Assembly: GCF_027947535.2 (NCBI RefSeq)
Contig: NZ_JAAGKO020000001.1
Location: 1-64,000, forward strand
Direction of reading: 5' to 3'
Origin: Streptantibioticus silvisoli
GTDB lineage: Bacteria > Actinomycetota > Actinomycetes > Streptomycetales > Streptomycetaceae
DNA: 64,000 bases
Part shown: one piece after another, positions 51,928 to 60,746 of the stretch
Numbering within the stretch: the first letter of the stretch is position 1
Layout: each line of letters opens with the position of its first letter
Notes under the pieces: generated by a model
What the model saw: only the letters and a program-made list of their open reading frames with translations
Database searches by the model: none
Told to the model about the DNA's origin: nothing
Program-made: the position numbers and the translations under genes

Positions 51928-53148
51928 TCACCCCGCGGGGACCAACCGCACCGGCAGGGTCCGCACGCTGTTCATGATGTGGCTCAGGATGCGCGGCGGG
52001 GCGGGGTCGGCGAGTTCGATGTCGGGGAAGCGCTCGAAGAGGGCGGTGAGGGCGATCTCCGCCTCGACCCGGGCGAGCGGGGCGCCGAGGCAGTAGTGGG
52101 CGCCGAGGCCGAAGTGGATCGGGGTGCCGCTCTGCTTGCGCGTGATGTCGAACCGGTCGGCGTCGGGGTGGACGTCGGTGTCGCGTCCGGCGCCGGTCAT
52201 GCCGACGATGACGGGGTCGCCCGCCCTGACCAGCGCGCCGCCGAGGGGGACGTCCTCGCGGGCGAAGCGCAGGAAGATCCGCTGGACGGGCGGGTCCTGG
52301 CGCAGGGTCTCCTGGACGACGTCGGACCAGCCGTAGGAGCCGTCGCGGACCAGGGCGAGCTGCTCGGGGTGGTTCAGCACCGCCCGGACGGCGTTGGCGA
52401 GCAGGTTGACGGTGGTCTCGTGGCCGGCGACGACGAGGATCAGGATGCTGTCGACCAGTTCGGCCCGGGTCAGCTCGCCGTCCCGGTGGGACTGGAGCAG
52501 GCGGGTGGCCAGGTCGTCGGCGGGTCTGCTCTCCTTCTGCGACACCAGGCGGTCCAGCAGCTCCATCACCGCGCCGAAGGCCGCGCCCACCTCCTGCGGG
52601 GTGGCGGTGCTGCGCAGGATGGTGGCGATCTCGTCGCCGAACCGGTCGCGCATGTCCGGGTCGTCGATGCCCAGCAGGTGGCAGATGACGGCCATCGGCA
52701 GCGGGAAGGTGAACCCCGCCTTCAAGTCCGTGACGCTGCCCGCCGGTTGGCCGGCCAGGTCGTCCAGCAGCCCGTGGGCGATCTCCTCGATCCGCCCGGC
52801 GTAGGTGCGGATCGGGCGGCGGGTGAACGCGGCGTTGAGGGGGTTGCGCAGCCGGGTGTGGTCGGCGCCGTCCCGGTTGACCATGGTCTCGCCGGCCACC
52901 AGCGCCATCAGCGGCCAGTCCTGCCGGATCTCGCCCTCGCGGTAGGCCCGCCAGTTCTCCACGCCCTTGACCAGGGCCGGATGCGTGAACGCCGCCCGGC
53001 CGGTGGCCTCGTCGTTGGTGATCCACGCCCGGACGCCCTGCTGGAGTTCGACGGGCACGCAGGCGCCGAGCTGCCGCAACCGCCGTGCTTCGGCGTGCGG
53101 ATCGGCCGCGGTCGGGTCCAGGACGAGCAAGGGGTGATCGAGATCCAT
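51928..53148 (-). CDS. Cytochrome P450
   Basis: This 406-residue P450 has all key motifs: oxygen-activation helix with VVAGHETTVN, the ExxR helix in ETLRQDPPVQR and the haem-binding FGLGAHYCLGAPLAR. Its length and motif style are those of soluble actinomycete class I enzymes (CYP105/CYP107-like), which need a ferredoxin and reductase encoded elsewhere. ATG at 53148 follows GGAGG eight bases upstream. It is the most downstream gene of the terpene locus and may hydroxylate the terpene. Confidence 0.93.
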   Translation of the reverse strand: MDLDHPLLVLDPTAADPHAEARRLRQLGACVPVELQQGVRAWITNDEATGRAAFTHPALVKGVENWRAYREGEIRQDWPLMALVAGETMVNRDGADHTRLRNPLNAAFTRRPIRTYAGRIEEIAHGLLDDLAGQPAGSVTDLKAGFTFPLPMAVICHLLGIDDPDMRDRFGDEIATILRSTATPQEVGAAFGAVMELLDRLVSQKESRPADDLATRLLQSHRDGELTRAELVDSILILVVAGHETTVNLLANAVRAVLNHPEQLALVRDGSYGWSDVVQETLRQDPPVQRIFLRFAREDVPLGGALVRAGDPVIVGMTGAGRDTDVHPDADRFDITRKQSGTPIHFGLGAHYCLGAPLARVEAEIALTALFERFPDIELADPAPPRILSHIMNSVRTLPVRLVPAG

Positions 53149-53472
53149 CGCGGAGACCTCCAGTGACGCCCGGGCAGCCGGATATCGGCCGGGCCAGAGT
53201 CAATCCGCGCAATGCGCCGATAGCAAGATGCAATTCCCCGCTACCACAAGCAATCCGTACAGAAGGCTAAAAGGAGATCACCTGACAATGCGTCACCACA
53301 GACCGGTTGCATACTGAAAGTGCCCGATCGAACACCGTACGCGACAATCCGGGTCCGTACCGCCGAGTTCACGCTTTCGCCCACCTGGCGGGAATTGGAC
53401 CACCTCCCGGCGTGACGGCGACGGCACCGAATCCGCCGATGTCGCAGCTTTCCTGGCCGATCTCGACCGCAC
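53149..53472. other. Intergenic region between P450 and P450-like genes
   Basis: No gene is assigned. On the plus strand AAAAGGAG at 53266-53273 precedes ATG 53288, which opens a nine-codon frame MRHHRPVAY. On the minus strand the region is the likely promoter area of the P450 gene and is less GC-rich at 53205-53320. Confidence 0.4.
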
Positions 53473-54798
53473 TCACCGGTGGCGCGGCGGCGTAACGGGT
53501 TCAGGGGCGGCGCGGGTGAAACGGATGGGCAGTTCGGTCGGCCCGGCCGGTCCCGTGACGAGTTCGGAGGCCGGCACGTCCAGTTCGACCGCCGACAGCC
53601 GGTGGAAGAGCCGCCGCACCGCGGTGACGGTGATCAGCTCGGCCAGGCGGTGCGTCCGCGCCGGACCGGCGGGGCCCCGCGGGCCGCCGGCCGGCGCCGT
53701 CCGCACGCCGGTGGTGATCACCCGGGTCAACTGCCCCACGAGGTCGCGCGGTCCGCGGTGGCGGAGGGCGCCCGGGCCGCGCTGCGGGAGGGCGAGCAGG
53801 ACGAGGTCGCCGCACCGGACGCGGGCGTCGCCGAGGCGGATGTCGCTGCGGGCGAACCAGCACCGGGGCCGGCCGGCCGAGCCGTGGCGCAGCGCGTCGG
53901 CCGCGGTTTCCCGGATCGGGTACCCGGGCGGGGACAGCAGCAGCCCGGCGGTCGCCCGGGTGATCGCCGCCGTGCAGCGTTCCAGGTCGGCCACGAGCAG
54001 CAGCCGGGCCTGGTGGGCGACCTCGTCGGCGGTCAGGCCGGGACCGCGCGCGATCAGCCGCGAGAGCAGGTCCGGGCCAAGGGCGGCGGACTTCTCCGCC
54101 ACCAACTGCCGCAGCTTGGCGTCCAGGCGCGCGGAGGCGCTCGTGGCGTACGGTCCGCCGTCGCGGAGTTCGTCGACGCACTGGCTCATGCCCGCCGCGT
54201 ACCGGTCGTCCATGCCCAGCAGGCGCATCATGACCAGGCGCGGCAGTTGCCGGGCGAAGTCCTTCCGCACCTCGGCGCGGCCCGGGCGGGCGGCGGCGCC
54301 GGCGTGGGGCGGCGGCGCGAACCAGTCGATCAGCTCGTCCGCGACGTGCTCGACGTGGCCGCGGGTGTCCCGCTCGTCCAGGGCGCGCAGCGCTGCGGCG
54401 GCGGGTGCGCCCAGCCGCCGCCGGACGTCCTCGGCGACCGCGAGCGTGCTGGACCACGCGGCGGTCTGGGGCAGCAGGCGCCGGGCGAGGTCCTCTCCGC
54501 CGGACCACTGGGCGGGGTCGGGCGTGAACGCCTCGCCGCCCAGGACGCGGCCGGCCTCGGGTACGCCGGTGACCAGCCAGCCCCAGGCACGGCCGTCCTC
54601 GGAGAGGGCGACCGGTACGACCGGGCCGAGCGGCGGCCGGGCGAGGCCGGGCGGGAGTTGGGCGTCGACCGGACCGCCGGGGCCGCTTTCGCGGGGTTCG
54701 GAGCGAGGCACGTGGACTCCGCGTGGTGGGGGCCGGACGCGCCGTGGTCCGGCTGGTGTGAACCCCGCGACCAGGAGCCCGTTCACCGGCGGCGGCAA
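53473..54798 (-). CDS. Cytochrome P450 homologue lacking the haem cysteine
   Basis: About 440 residues align loosely with a P450: VVPVALSEDGRAWGWLVTGVPE near the start, RQLPRLVMMRLLGMDDRYAAGM, and an I-helix equivalent reading LLVADLERCTAAITRA where AGxET is expected. The ExxR helix is not recognisable. The haem-loop position (GPRGPAGPARTHRLAELI) has no cysteine. It therefore cannot be a normal P450. Known precedents are auxiliary pseudo-P450s such as EryCII and DesVIII, which support glycosyltransferases, but no glycosyltransferase is seen here. It may be an accessory protein or a decaying gene. The frame is intact. The start is uncertain: TTG 54798 or GTG 54786 are candidates, and neither has a good ribosome site. 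Confidence 0.7.
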   Translation of the reverse strand: MPPPVNGLLVAGFTPAGPRRVRPPPRGVHVPRSEPRESGPGGPVDAQLPPGLARPPLGPVVPVALSEDGRAWGWLVTGVPEAGRVLGGEAFTPDPAQWSGGEDLARRLLPQTAAWSSTLAVAEDVRRRLGAPAAAALRALDERDTRGHVEHVADELIDWFAPPPHAGAAARPGRAEVRKDFARQLPRLVMMRLLGMDDRYAAGMSQCVDELRDGGPYATSASARLDAKLRQLVAEKSAALGPDLLSRLIARGPGLTADEVAHQARLLLVADLERCTAAITRATAGLLLSPPGYPIRETAADALRHGSAGRPRCWFARSDIRLGDARVRCGDLVLLALPQRGPGALRHRGPRDLVGQLTRVITTGVRTAPAGGPRGPAGPARTHRLAELITVTAVRRLFHRLSAVELDVPASELVTGPAGPTELPIRFTRAAPEPVTPPRHR

Positions 54799-54952
54799 GG
54801 GCTGACGGGCTGCCAGCCGTTACGCGTACCGGCGGTCGCCCCCGGGACGGCGGGGCACCGGGAGGGGTGGAAGCGGAGCTGGGGTGGGGTAGCGGCCGGG
54901 GATGGGTCGTGCCCCGGCGCTGGGGGCGTGGCCTCGCGGTGGTCGCCCCGGC

Positions 54953-56071
54953 TCACGCCGTCCTGGTCAGCGGTCCCGGGTTCCGCGAGGTCGGCAGGGT
55001 CGAGGGCCGCCCGTCGGACCGGACCAGGTCCCACCACCAGGCGATCGGCGCGATGCCCAGCGGCCGGGAGCTGGAGTCCGTGGGATTGCTGCGGAAGTGC
55101 GTGGGCAGGTCGGCCGGATCGGCTCCCGGGGTCAGGTACCGCCGGCTGGAGATCCCCCAGTCCTGGCTGCCGCGGACGAAGTGCGCGAGGCTGTCGAGGT
55201 AGCGTTCCAGCTGCGGACTCGCGCTGCGGTACAGCTCGGCGCACAGGTCGACGAACAACGTGGTGACCCGGTCGCGTTGGGCGATGGCCTGCGCCAGGGC
55301 CTCGTCGAGCGTCAGGCCGTAGTGGTGGGTCAGGACCCGCAGCACGTTGAGGTAGTAGCCCGACGAGCCGGACTCCTTGTGGTACGAGAAGATATCGTTG
55401 TCCCAGCAGATGATCATGCTGGCCATCTCGGCCACCGCGCGCACCTCGTCGCGGTCCCGCTCGTCCGGACTCAGCTCGTATCCGCCGCCCAGCTCCAGCA
55501 GCGGCAGGACCACGGTGGTCGCGCCGTCGTAGATCCTCATGAGGGTGTAGTCGTCCAGGTCGGGGATCAACCCCTGGCTGCGGTAATGTGCTTCACAGAC
55601 AACGGACAGGAAGTATTCGCGCAGCGCGTCGACCCAGCGCGCGACCTGTGCCGGGGTCGCCCCCCGTGCCGAGATGCGCTGCCGCAGGTCCCGCAGGCCG
55701 TTGGCCAGCTGGTCGCCCTCCAGCAGGGGCGCCTGCGGGTTCTGCGCGACCCGCAGCAGCCGGGAGAGCGTGGTGGCCAACTCGCCGGGCCGGGTACCGA
55801 GGGCGCCGTCCTCGCAGTACCCGTCGTCCACGCCGAAGAGCCAGATGACGAAGTCGGCGAGGATGTCGACGACGGCCTCGTCGCCCTCGGGCAGGATGCG
55901 GGCGGCGAACCCGCCGATGCCCTGGGCCACGAGGTTCGCGCGCAGCCCCTCCGAGACGATGTACGTTTCGGCCCACGCCGCAGTTCTGCGCTCGACGCGT
56001 TCATGGTGCGGATGTATCGCCGGCCAGAACGGTGAATAAATGGGCGGGACGCTTATCAGCCCACGAGTCAT
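54953..56071 (-). CDS. Class I terpene synthase
   Basis: This 372-residue protein has the bacterial terpene-cyclase signatures: an aspartate-rich motif FGVDDGYCEDG near residue 85 and the metal-binding NSE triad in WDNDIFSYHKE near residue 230, each needed to bind magnesium and the diphosphate of a prenyl substrate. The length fits a monofunctional sesquiterpene (or C10/C20) cyclase. ATG at 56071 is preferred because GAGGTG lies nine bases upstream; GTG at 56083 is an alternative. It sits in a run of P450 genes on the same strand, so the cyclised hydrocarbon is probably oxidised several times. Confidence 0.92.
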   Translation of the reverse strand: MTRGLISVPPIYSPFWPAIHPHHERVERRTAAWAETYIVSEGLRANLVAQGIGGFAARILPEGDEAVVDILADFVIWLFGVDDGYCEDGALGTRPGELATTLSRLLRVAQNPQAPLLEGDQLANGLRDLRQRISARGATPAQVARWVDALREYFLSVVCEAHYRSQGLIPDLDDYTLMRIYDGATTVVLPLLELGGGYELSPDERDRDEVRAVAEMASMIICWDNDIFSYHKESGSSGYYLNVLRVLTHHYGLTLDEALAQAIAQRDRVTTLFVDLCAELYRSASPQLERYLDSLAHFVRGSQDWGISSRRYLTPGADPADLPTHFRSNPTDSSSRPLGIAPIAWWWDLVRSDGRPSTLPTSRNPGPLTRTA

Positions 56072-56183
56072 GATGAAAAGCACCTCACGTCGTCCGGGGC
56101 GAATCCCATGGGGTCGTCGCCGAGGTGGCTATTGCGAACCGCTCCACCGGACCGAGGCGACGGCGACCCAGCTGATTCGATCT

Positions 56184-56219
56184 TGTGATTGACCGTTTGT
56201 CATATGACCATCTGTCACA
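56184..56219. promoter_or_regulatory. Nested palindrome upstream of the terpene synthase
   Basis: GTCATATGAC at 56199-56208 is a perfect palindrome, and it is flanked by TGTGA (56184) and TCACA (56215), nearly co-centred. The surrounding DNA is less GC-rich than average. It lies about 115-150 bases before the terpene synthase start, so it is a good operator candidate. No other gene content is seen in the 379 bases between 56072 and 56450. Confidence 0.5.
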
Positions 56220-56450
56220 GTACGGCACAACGGCCACGGAGAGAACTGCAAACCTGCGTATCGCTGAATCCGCCGCGGACGGCCGCGACAGCGCGACGGT
56301 TGGCCGGAGCACAGCGGTCGGTGGCCGAGGACCGGCTGTCGGCGTCTCAGCCGGCGGACACCCGCGGAGCCTGTGCGAACGCTGTGCGGCGGCCCGCGCG
56401 GCGCCGGCCACCGCCGAAGGAGCGGGCCGGCACCACGACGAGGGAGGCCG

Positions 56451-57797
56451 TCAGGCCGGGACGGGCTCGCGCACCGAACGCCGGGTCACCGTCATCGGCA
56501 TGCGGTCCGGATGCGGCACCGCGGCGATGGCTTCCTTGGGCGTGTGGTCGGCGCTGGGCCGCAACCGCCACCGGGCCAGGACCGTGGCCATCGCGATGAT
56601 GATCTCGGTCCAGGAGAACGCGTCGCCGATGCACTTGCGGTTGCCCGAGCCGAACGGCAGGAACGCCTCGCGCGGCAGTTCCCGGTCGGGGTCGAAGGTG
56701 TCGGCGTGCGGGAAGACCCGCGGATCGCGGTGCAGCCCGTAGAGGCTGAAGGCGATCTCCGTGCCGGCCGGCACCGTGACGCCGCCGATCTCCACCGGCT
56801 CGATGGCCCGCCGCATCAGCAGCGTGACGCTGTGCAGACGCACCGTCTCGTCCACGACCTTGCGCAGGTATTCCAGCCGGCCGATGTCCTCGAAGGTGAC
56901 CGGGCCGGTCCCCACGACCGCGTCGATCTCGGCCAGCAGGCGCTCCTCCACCTCCGGATGCGTGGCGACCTCGTAGAGGGCCCAGGCCAGGGTGGAGGCG
57001 GTCGCCTCGGTGCCGGCGAACAGGATGGTGCCCAGTTCGTCGCGGACCTCCTCGTCGGTCAGCGCCTGCCCGGTGTCGGCGTCCCGCGCCGCGAGCAGCG
57101 TCGACAGCAGGTCCGGCGCCTCGGCGAGGTCGCCCTCGCCCGCCGCGCGGGCCGCGGTCACCACGCCGTCGATCACCTTCAGCAGTTCCTTCGCGGCCCG
57201 GTCGAACCGCCGGTTCGGCGGGATCGGCACCCGGTCGAGCACCGGGGGCGAGACGGTGCGCAGCAGGAGGTTCTGGATGATGACGGGTACGTTGCGGCGC
57301 ACGACCTCGGCGGCCGGCGCCCCGATGTCGGTGGCGAACAGGGCCGCGGCGATGGTGTTGACCACGAACTCGCCCATGACCGCGTCGACCTCGACCGTTT
57401 CGCCCTCGGTCCAGGACTCGGCCAGCTCCAGGGCGCGGTTGCTCATGTCCTCGGCGTAGCCGGCGATGCGCTGCTTGTGGAACATCGGCTGCATCAGGCG
57501 GCGGTGGGCGCGGTGCAGGTCGCCGTCGGAGGTGGCCAGGCCGTCGCCGACGAGCTGGCGCAGCCGGTCGAAGAACCGGCCCTTGTGGAAACTGCGGGCC
57601 TTGGTGACCATCACCTCGTGCGCGAGTTCGGCGCTGGTGACGAAGTAGACCGGCATCGGACCCAGATCGACCCGTACCAGGTCGCCGGTGGTGTGCAGGG
57701 AGGTGATGAAGGCGTAGGGGGCCTGGGCCATCGGTCGGGTGTGACCTATGACGGGAAGCCAGCCTGGCGCGCGCGGTATGGATCTCAACCCGGTCAC
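56451..57797 (-). CDS. Cytochrome P450, CYP170/terpene-oxygenase-like
   Basis: This 448-residue P450 begins with an IPRAPGWLPVIGHTRPMAQ segment of the kind seen in terpene-oxidising actinomycete P450s. It has the I-helix ILFAGTEATASTLAW, the ExxR in ETVRLHSV and the haem loop FGSGNRKCIGDAFSW. The style is closest in my judgement to CYP170/CYP183 enzymes acting on sesquiterpenes such as epi-isozizaene or pentalenene. GTG at 57797 has GGAAGGAA six bases upstream. Partner of the neighbouring terpene synthase is the obvious role. Confidence 0.92.
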   Translation of the reverse strand: MTGLRSIPRAPGWLPVIGHTRPMAQAPYAFITSLHTTGDLVRVDLGPMPVYFVTSAELAHEVMVTKARSFHKGRFFDRLRQLVGDGLATSDGDLHRAHRRLMQPMFHKQRIAGYAEDMSNRALELAESWTEGETVEVDAVMGEFVVNTIAAALFATDIGAPAAEVVRRNVPVIIQNLLLRTVSPPVLDRVPIPPNRRFDRAAKELLKVIDGVVTAARAAGEGDLAEAPDLLSTLLAARDADTGQALTDEEVRDELGTILFAGTEATASTLAWALYEVATHPEVEERLLAEIDAVVGTGPVTFEDIGRLEYLRKVVDETVRLHSVTLLMRRAIEPVEIGGVTVPAGTEIAFSLYGLHRDPRVFPHADTFDPDRELPREAFLPFGSGNRKCIGDAFSWTEIIIAMATVLARWRLRPSADHTPKEAIAAVPHPDRMPMTVTRRSVREPVPA

Positions 57798-57905
57798 GCG
57801 AAGTTCCTTCCGATGAGGGGGCGCAGCACTTGCGGAAGTCGGGCATGAGCGACGGTCCTGGCGCGGTAGTGCGCCGTGCGCCAGGACCCGACGCCGTTCG
57901 GCGGA

Positions 57906-59327
57906 TTACCTCAGGCGCAGCAGCCTGCGCCACCACGAGGGGCGCGGGGTCCCGGCCACCGGGGCCGGCTGCTCGGCCGGCGGGAAGACCGCGGCCGTCG
58001 CGGGCTGTTCCGCCGGCATGGCCGCGCCCGCGAGCGGCATGGCGCCGGTCGGCCTGCGCTGCACCTTCACGGGAGTGAAGACGACGGGCAATGTGTCAAG
58101 ATGGCTTGACGTCCAGGTCGGGGTGCGGGTCAGCTCCCCCTCGCTGAGGTCGATCTGGAGGTCGGGCAGTCCGGCCAGCACGACGTCGATGGCGACCTCG
58201 GCGATCGTCTTGCCGAGCGACTGCCCGGGGCATTCGTGCGGACCGCTGGAGAACGCCAGGTGCGAGCGGTTACCACTCATCCGGCTCGACAGGTCCGGGC
58301 GGATGAGCGGGTCGACGTTGCCGGCGGCGATGCCGTTGAGGACCATGTCACCGCCGCGGATCTCCTGCTCCCCGAGCGTGATGTCGCCGACCGCGTAACG
58401 GGCCGGGAGGACCCGCAGCGGCGGGTTGTTCCACAGCACGTCGTCCAGCGCGTCGGGCACGGTCATGCTGCCGCCGGCCAGGTGCGCGCGGAAGGCGGTG
58501 TGGGTGAGGGCGACCCGGAGCGCGTCGGAGATCAGGTTCACCGTCGTCTCGTTCGAGGCGACCAGGATGTGGCGCAGGTGCTCCACCACCTCCTTGTCCT
58601 CCAGCCCGGCCTCGTGCTCGAGCAGCCACGAGGCGAGGTCCCGCCCGGGAGCGGTCTTCTTCGTCTCCACCAGCTGGTAGAGCGTCTCCAGCAGGAACTT
58701 GTTGCTGTCGACCGCGGTGGGGGTGCCCTGCATCAGGTCCCGGCACGCCTCGGCCAGCCGCTGCGCGGGCACGTCGTCGATACCGACCAGCCGGCTCATC
58801 ACGATCATGGGCAGGTGCTCGGCGACGTCCTTGACCAGGTCCGCCCGGCCCTCGGGGGCGAACTCGGCGACCAGGTCGTTGACCGCCTGGGTGATGCGCT
58901 GGCGCACCCCTCGGGTGTTCACCTTGGCCAGCACGTCGGTGACCGCCGCGCGCAGCCGCTTGTGCTCCTCGCCGTCCGCGAAGTTGATCAGCGACTGGCG
59001 GAAGGTGATGGGCGCCAGCGGGTGCTCGGGGCCGATGACCTGGTTGAAGTTGCGCGGGTCGGACGAGAACTGCAGAGGGTTGTTCAGCACCCTGAGGTTC
59101 CCGGCGTGACTGAGGACGAGCCAGGCCTGGACGTCCCCGGGCACCAGGACCGGGGCCACCTCGCCGTACTTCTCGCGCAGCTGGTTGTACAGCGCCATGG
59201 GGTCGGCCTCGGCGTCCGGTCCGTAGAGCCGGCTGATGCCTTCGGCGTCCAGGCCGTGGGCCGGGCACCCGGGCGGAGGAGCCGCCCCGGACGGGCCTGC
59301 GCTAGGATCGGTGGGGGAGATTGACAC
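57906..59327 (-). CDS. Cytochrome P450, CYP157-like, without ExxR
   Basis: This 473-residue P450 has the haem loop FSSGPHECPGQSLG and an I-helix VASNETTVN in which the usual AGxET is changed. The K-helix position reads DDVLWNNPPLRVLPARY, so the otherwise near-invariant ExxR is absent, as described for the CYP157 group. The C-terminal 60 residues are alanine- and proline-rich and end in WWRRLLRLR, a possible membrane or partner tail. GTG at 59327 follows GGAGG. The long in-frame extension to 59999 is low-complexity and belongs to the repeat upstream. CYP157s often occur with other P450s or in conservons, though no other conservon genes were seen here. Confidence 0.9.
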   Translation of the reverse strand: MSISPTDPSAGPSGAAPPPGCPAHGLDAEGISRLYGPDAEADPMALYNQLREKYGEVAPVLVPGDVQAWLVLSHAGNLRVLNNPLQFSSDPRNFNQVIGPEHPLAPITFRQSLINFADGEEHKRLRAAVTDVLAKVNTRGVRQRITQAVNDLVAEFAPEGRADLVKDVAEHLPMIVMSRLVGIDDVPAQRLAEACRDLMQGTPTAVDSNKFLLETLYQLVETKKTAPGRDLASWLLEHEAGLEDKEVVEHLRHILVASNETTVNLISDALRVALTHTAFRAHLAGGSMTVPDALDDVLWNNPPLRVLPARYAVGDITLGEQEIRGGDMVLNGIAAGNVDPLIRPDLSSRMSGNRSHLAFSSGPHECPGQSLGKTIAEVAIDVVLAGLPDLQIDLSEGELTRTPTWTSSHLDTLPVVFTPVKVQRRPTGAMPLAGAAMPAEQPATAAVFPPAEQPAPVAGTPRPSWWRRLLRLR

Positions 59328-59609
59328 GAATCCTCCGGTTTTGCAGAAATATCCTGTGGGGTCGCGAGCATGGCTCCCCCCGCCGAACGGCCGTACGACA
59401 TCCGCAAGTTGACTGCCATTGGCGTCCGCGGGTTGGCAGCATACCCGTCTCCCCCGGCGCCCCGGCCGCTGATCCGGCGAGGCGGCGGCCCCCCGAGAAC
59501 CGGTCGCCGGCGCGAACGGCGTCGCCGGCGATCCGTTCGCACCAGCCCGCGACGACCCGCGACCGGGGCCCACGGCGACGCCGAACGGGTGGGCGATCGG
59601 CTCCGGTTC

Positions 59610-59880
59610 GGCGGTGTTGCGGTGTTGCGGTTCGGCGGGGGGTCGCGCTTCGGCGGCGTTGCGCTTCGACGGTTCGACGGCGCGGCGGGGTCGCGCTTCG
59701 GCGGCGCGGCGGTTCGACGGCGCGGCGGTTCGACGGCGCGGCGGTTCGACGGCGCGGCGGTTCGGCGGCGCGGCGGTTCGGCGGGGTCGCGCTTCGGCGG
59801 GGTCGCGCTTCGGCGGCGCGGCTGTTCGACGGCGCGGCGGTTCGGCGGGGTCGCACTGCGGCGGCGTTGCCGGCGTGACG
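59610..59880. repeat. Dense CGGTTCG(A/G)CGGCG tandem repeat tract
   Basis: About 15 degenerate copies of a 15-18-bp unit such as GCGGCGCGGCGGTTCGACG fill this stretch, with variants containing GGGTCGCGCTTCGGCGG. The minus-strand frame of the CYP157-like gene stays open through it, giving an arginine/alanine/proline-rich false N-terminus. No gene was recognised in the flanking DNA at 59328-59609. Confidence 0.9.
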
Positions 59881-60746
59881 AATGCGCGGCGGACAGCCGG
59901 GCGTTCGGGCGCCGACGCCGGCGCGATCGACAGCCCGGCCGGCGTCAGCGCGTCAATCGGCGCAGCGCCCACGTAGCCACTGCCGCCAAAACCGAGCACC
60001 GGGCCGACCCCGCCGTCAACCGTGGAGTGCGTCGGCCGACGCCGTCAACCGCCCCGCGGATCACCGATGCCGGCGCACGACCGCTACAACACCCCCGCGC
60101 GCCATGCCCGTTGCGGGCAATCGCCCACCATCTGATGCTCCGTCAGCCGCTTCTCCGGCAGCCCCCGGACGCGGCGCCGACGCGGCACCGCCGCCCGCAA
60201 GACGTGGTGGCTCCCCCGCACGCTCCGGCGAGCCGGCAGCCGCCCCATCGGCATCGTTCGAGCCGTACTCGCCCCACGCCCCCTTGCGCGAGACGAGGTT
60301 GGAAAAGGGTTAGGAAAGTGTTCGAATATAGAGATATCATTCCGTAGGATATTTTAAGTCATAAACTGAGCGGGACGCTGCTTCCCCGGCGCCCCCGGTG
60401 TGCCCGCCGGCGTGCGTGCCGCGGGCCCGAAGCAAACCCCCGACTGCCGCCGCACACCGGGGTTTCAGCAGGCGGAGCGCCGTGTCGTGTCCGTCCGGTG
60501 AAGGTCCCGATGCCCGACCGGCCCCGGGACCCGCCTGTCGCGGGCAGGGGAATCCGGTCACCGGCGGGCCGTTCGACGATCTTGCCCCCTTGTCCGGGGT
60601 CCCCGTCGGGGGCGCAGAATCGGAACACCGTGACAGGGGGTGACGCGGTGGGCAGTCCCGTGAGCCGGGGGCCGGAAGCCAGGAGGGGAGGCCCGGTGCG
60701 CGCGATGTCCTGCAAAGCGCCGGGTGGAGCACGGACCTACCGGGGG
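59881..60746. other. Gene-free region with an AT-rich island
   Basis: I see no supportable gene here. The stretch at about 60300-60372 is strikingly AT-rich for this DNA, with AATATAGAGATATCATTCC and TAGGATATTTTAAGTC. It may hold a promoter, an insertion scar or a recently acquired segment. The remaining bases are typical GC-rich spacer. The next gene, on the minus strand, ends at 60747. Confidence 0.45.

Noticed and set aside
53288-53317. Nine-codon leader peptide MRHHRPVAY
   Set aside because: The ribosome site is too far from the ATG, and no downstream gene on that strand would be controlled.
57906-59999. 697-codon version of the CYP157-like gene
   Set aside because: The extra N-terminus is translated repeat DNA rich in arginine, alanine and proline, while GTG 59327 has a GGAGG site and starts just before normal P450 sequence.
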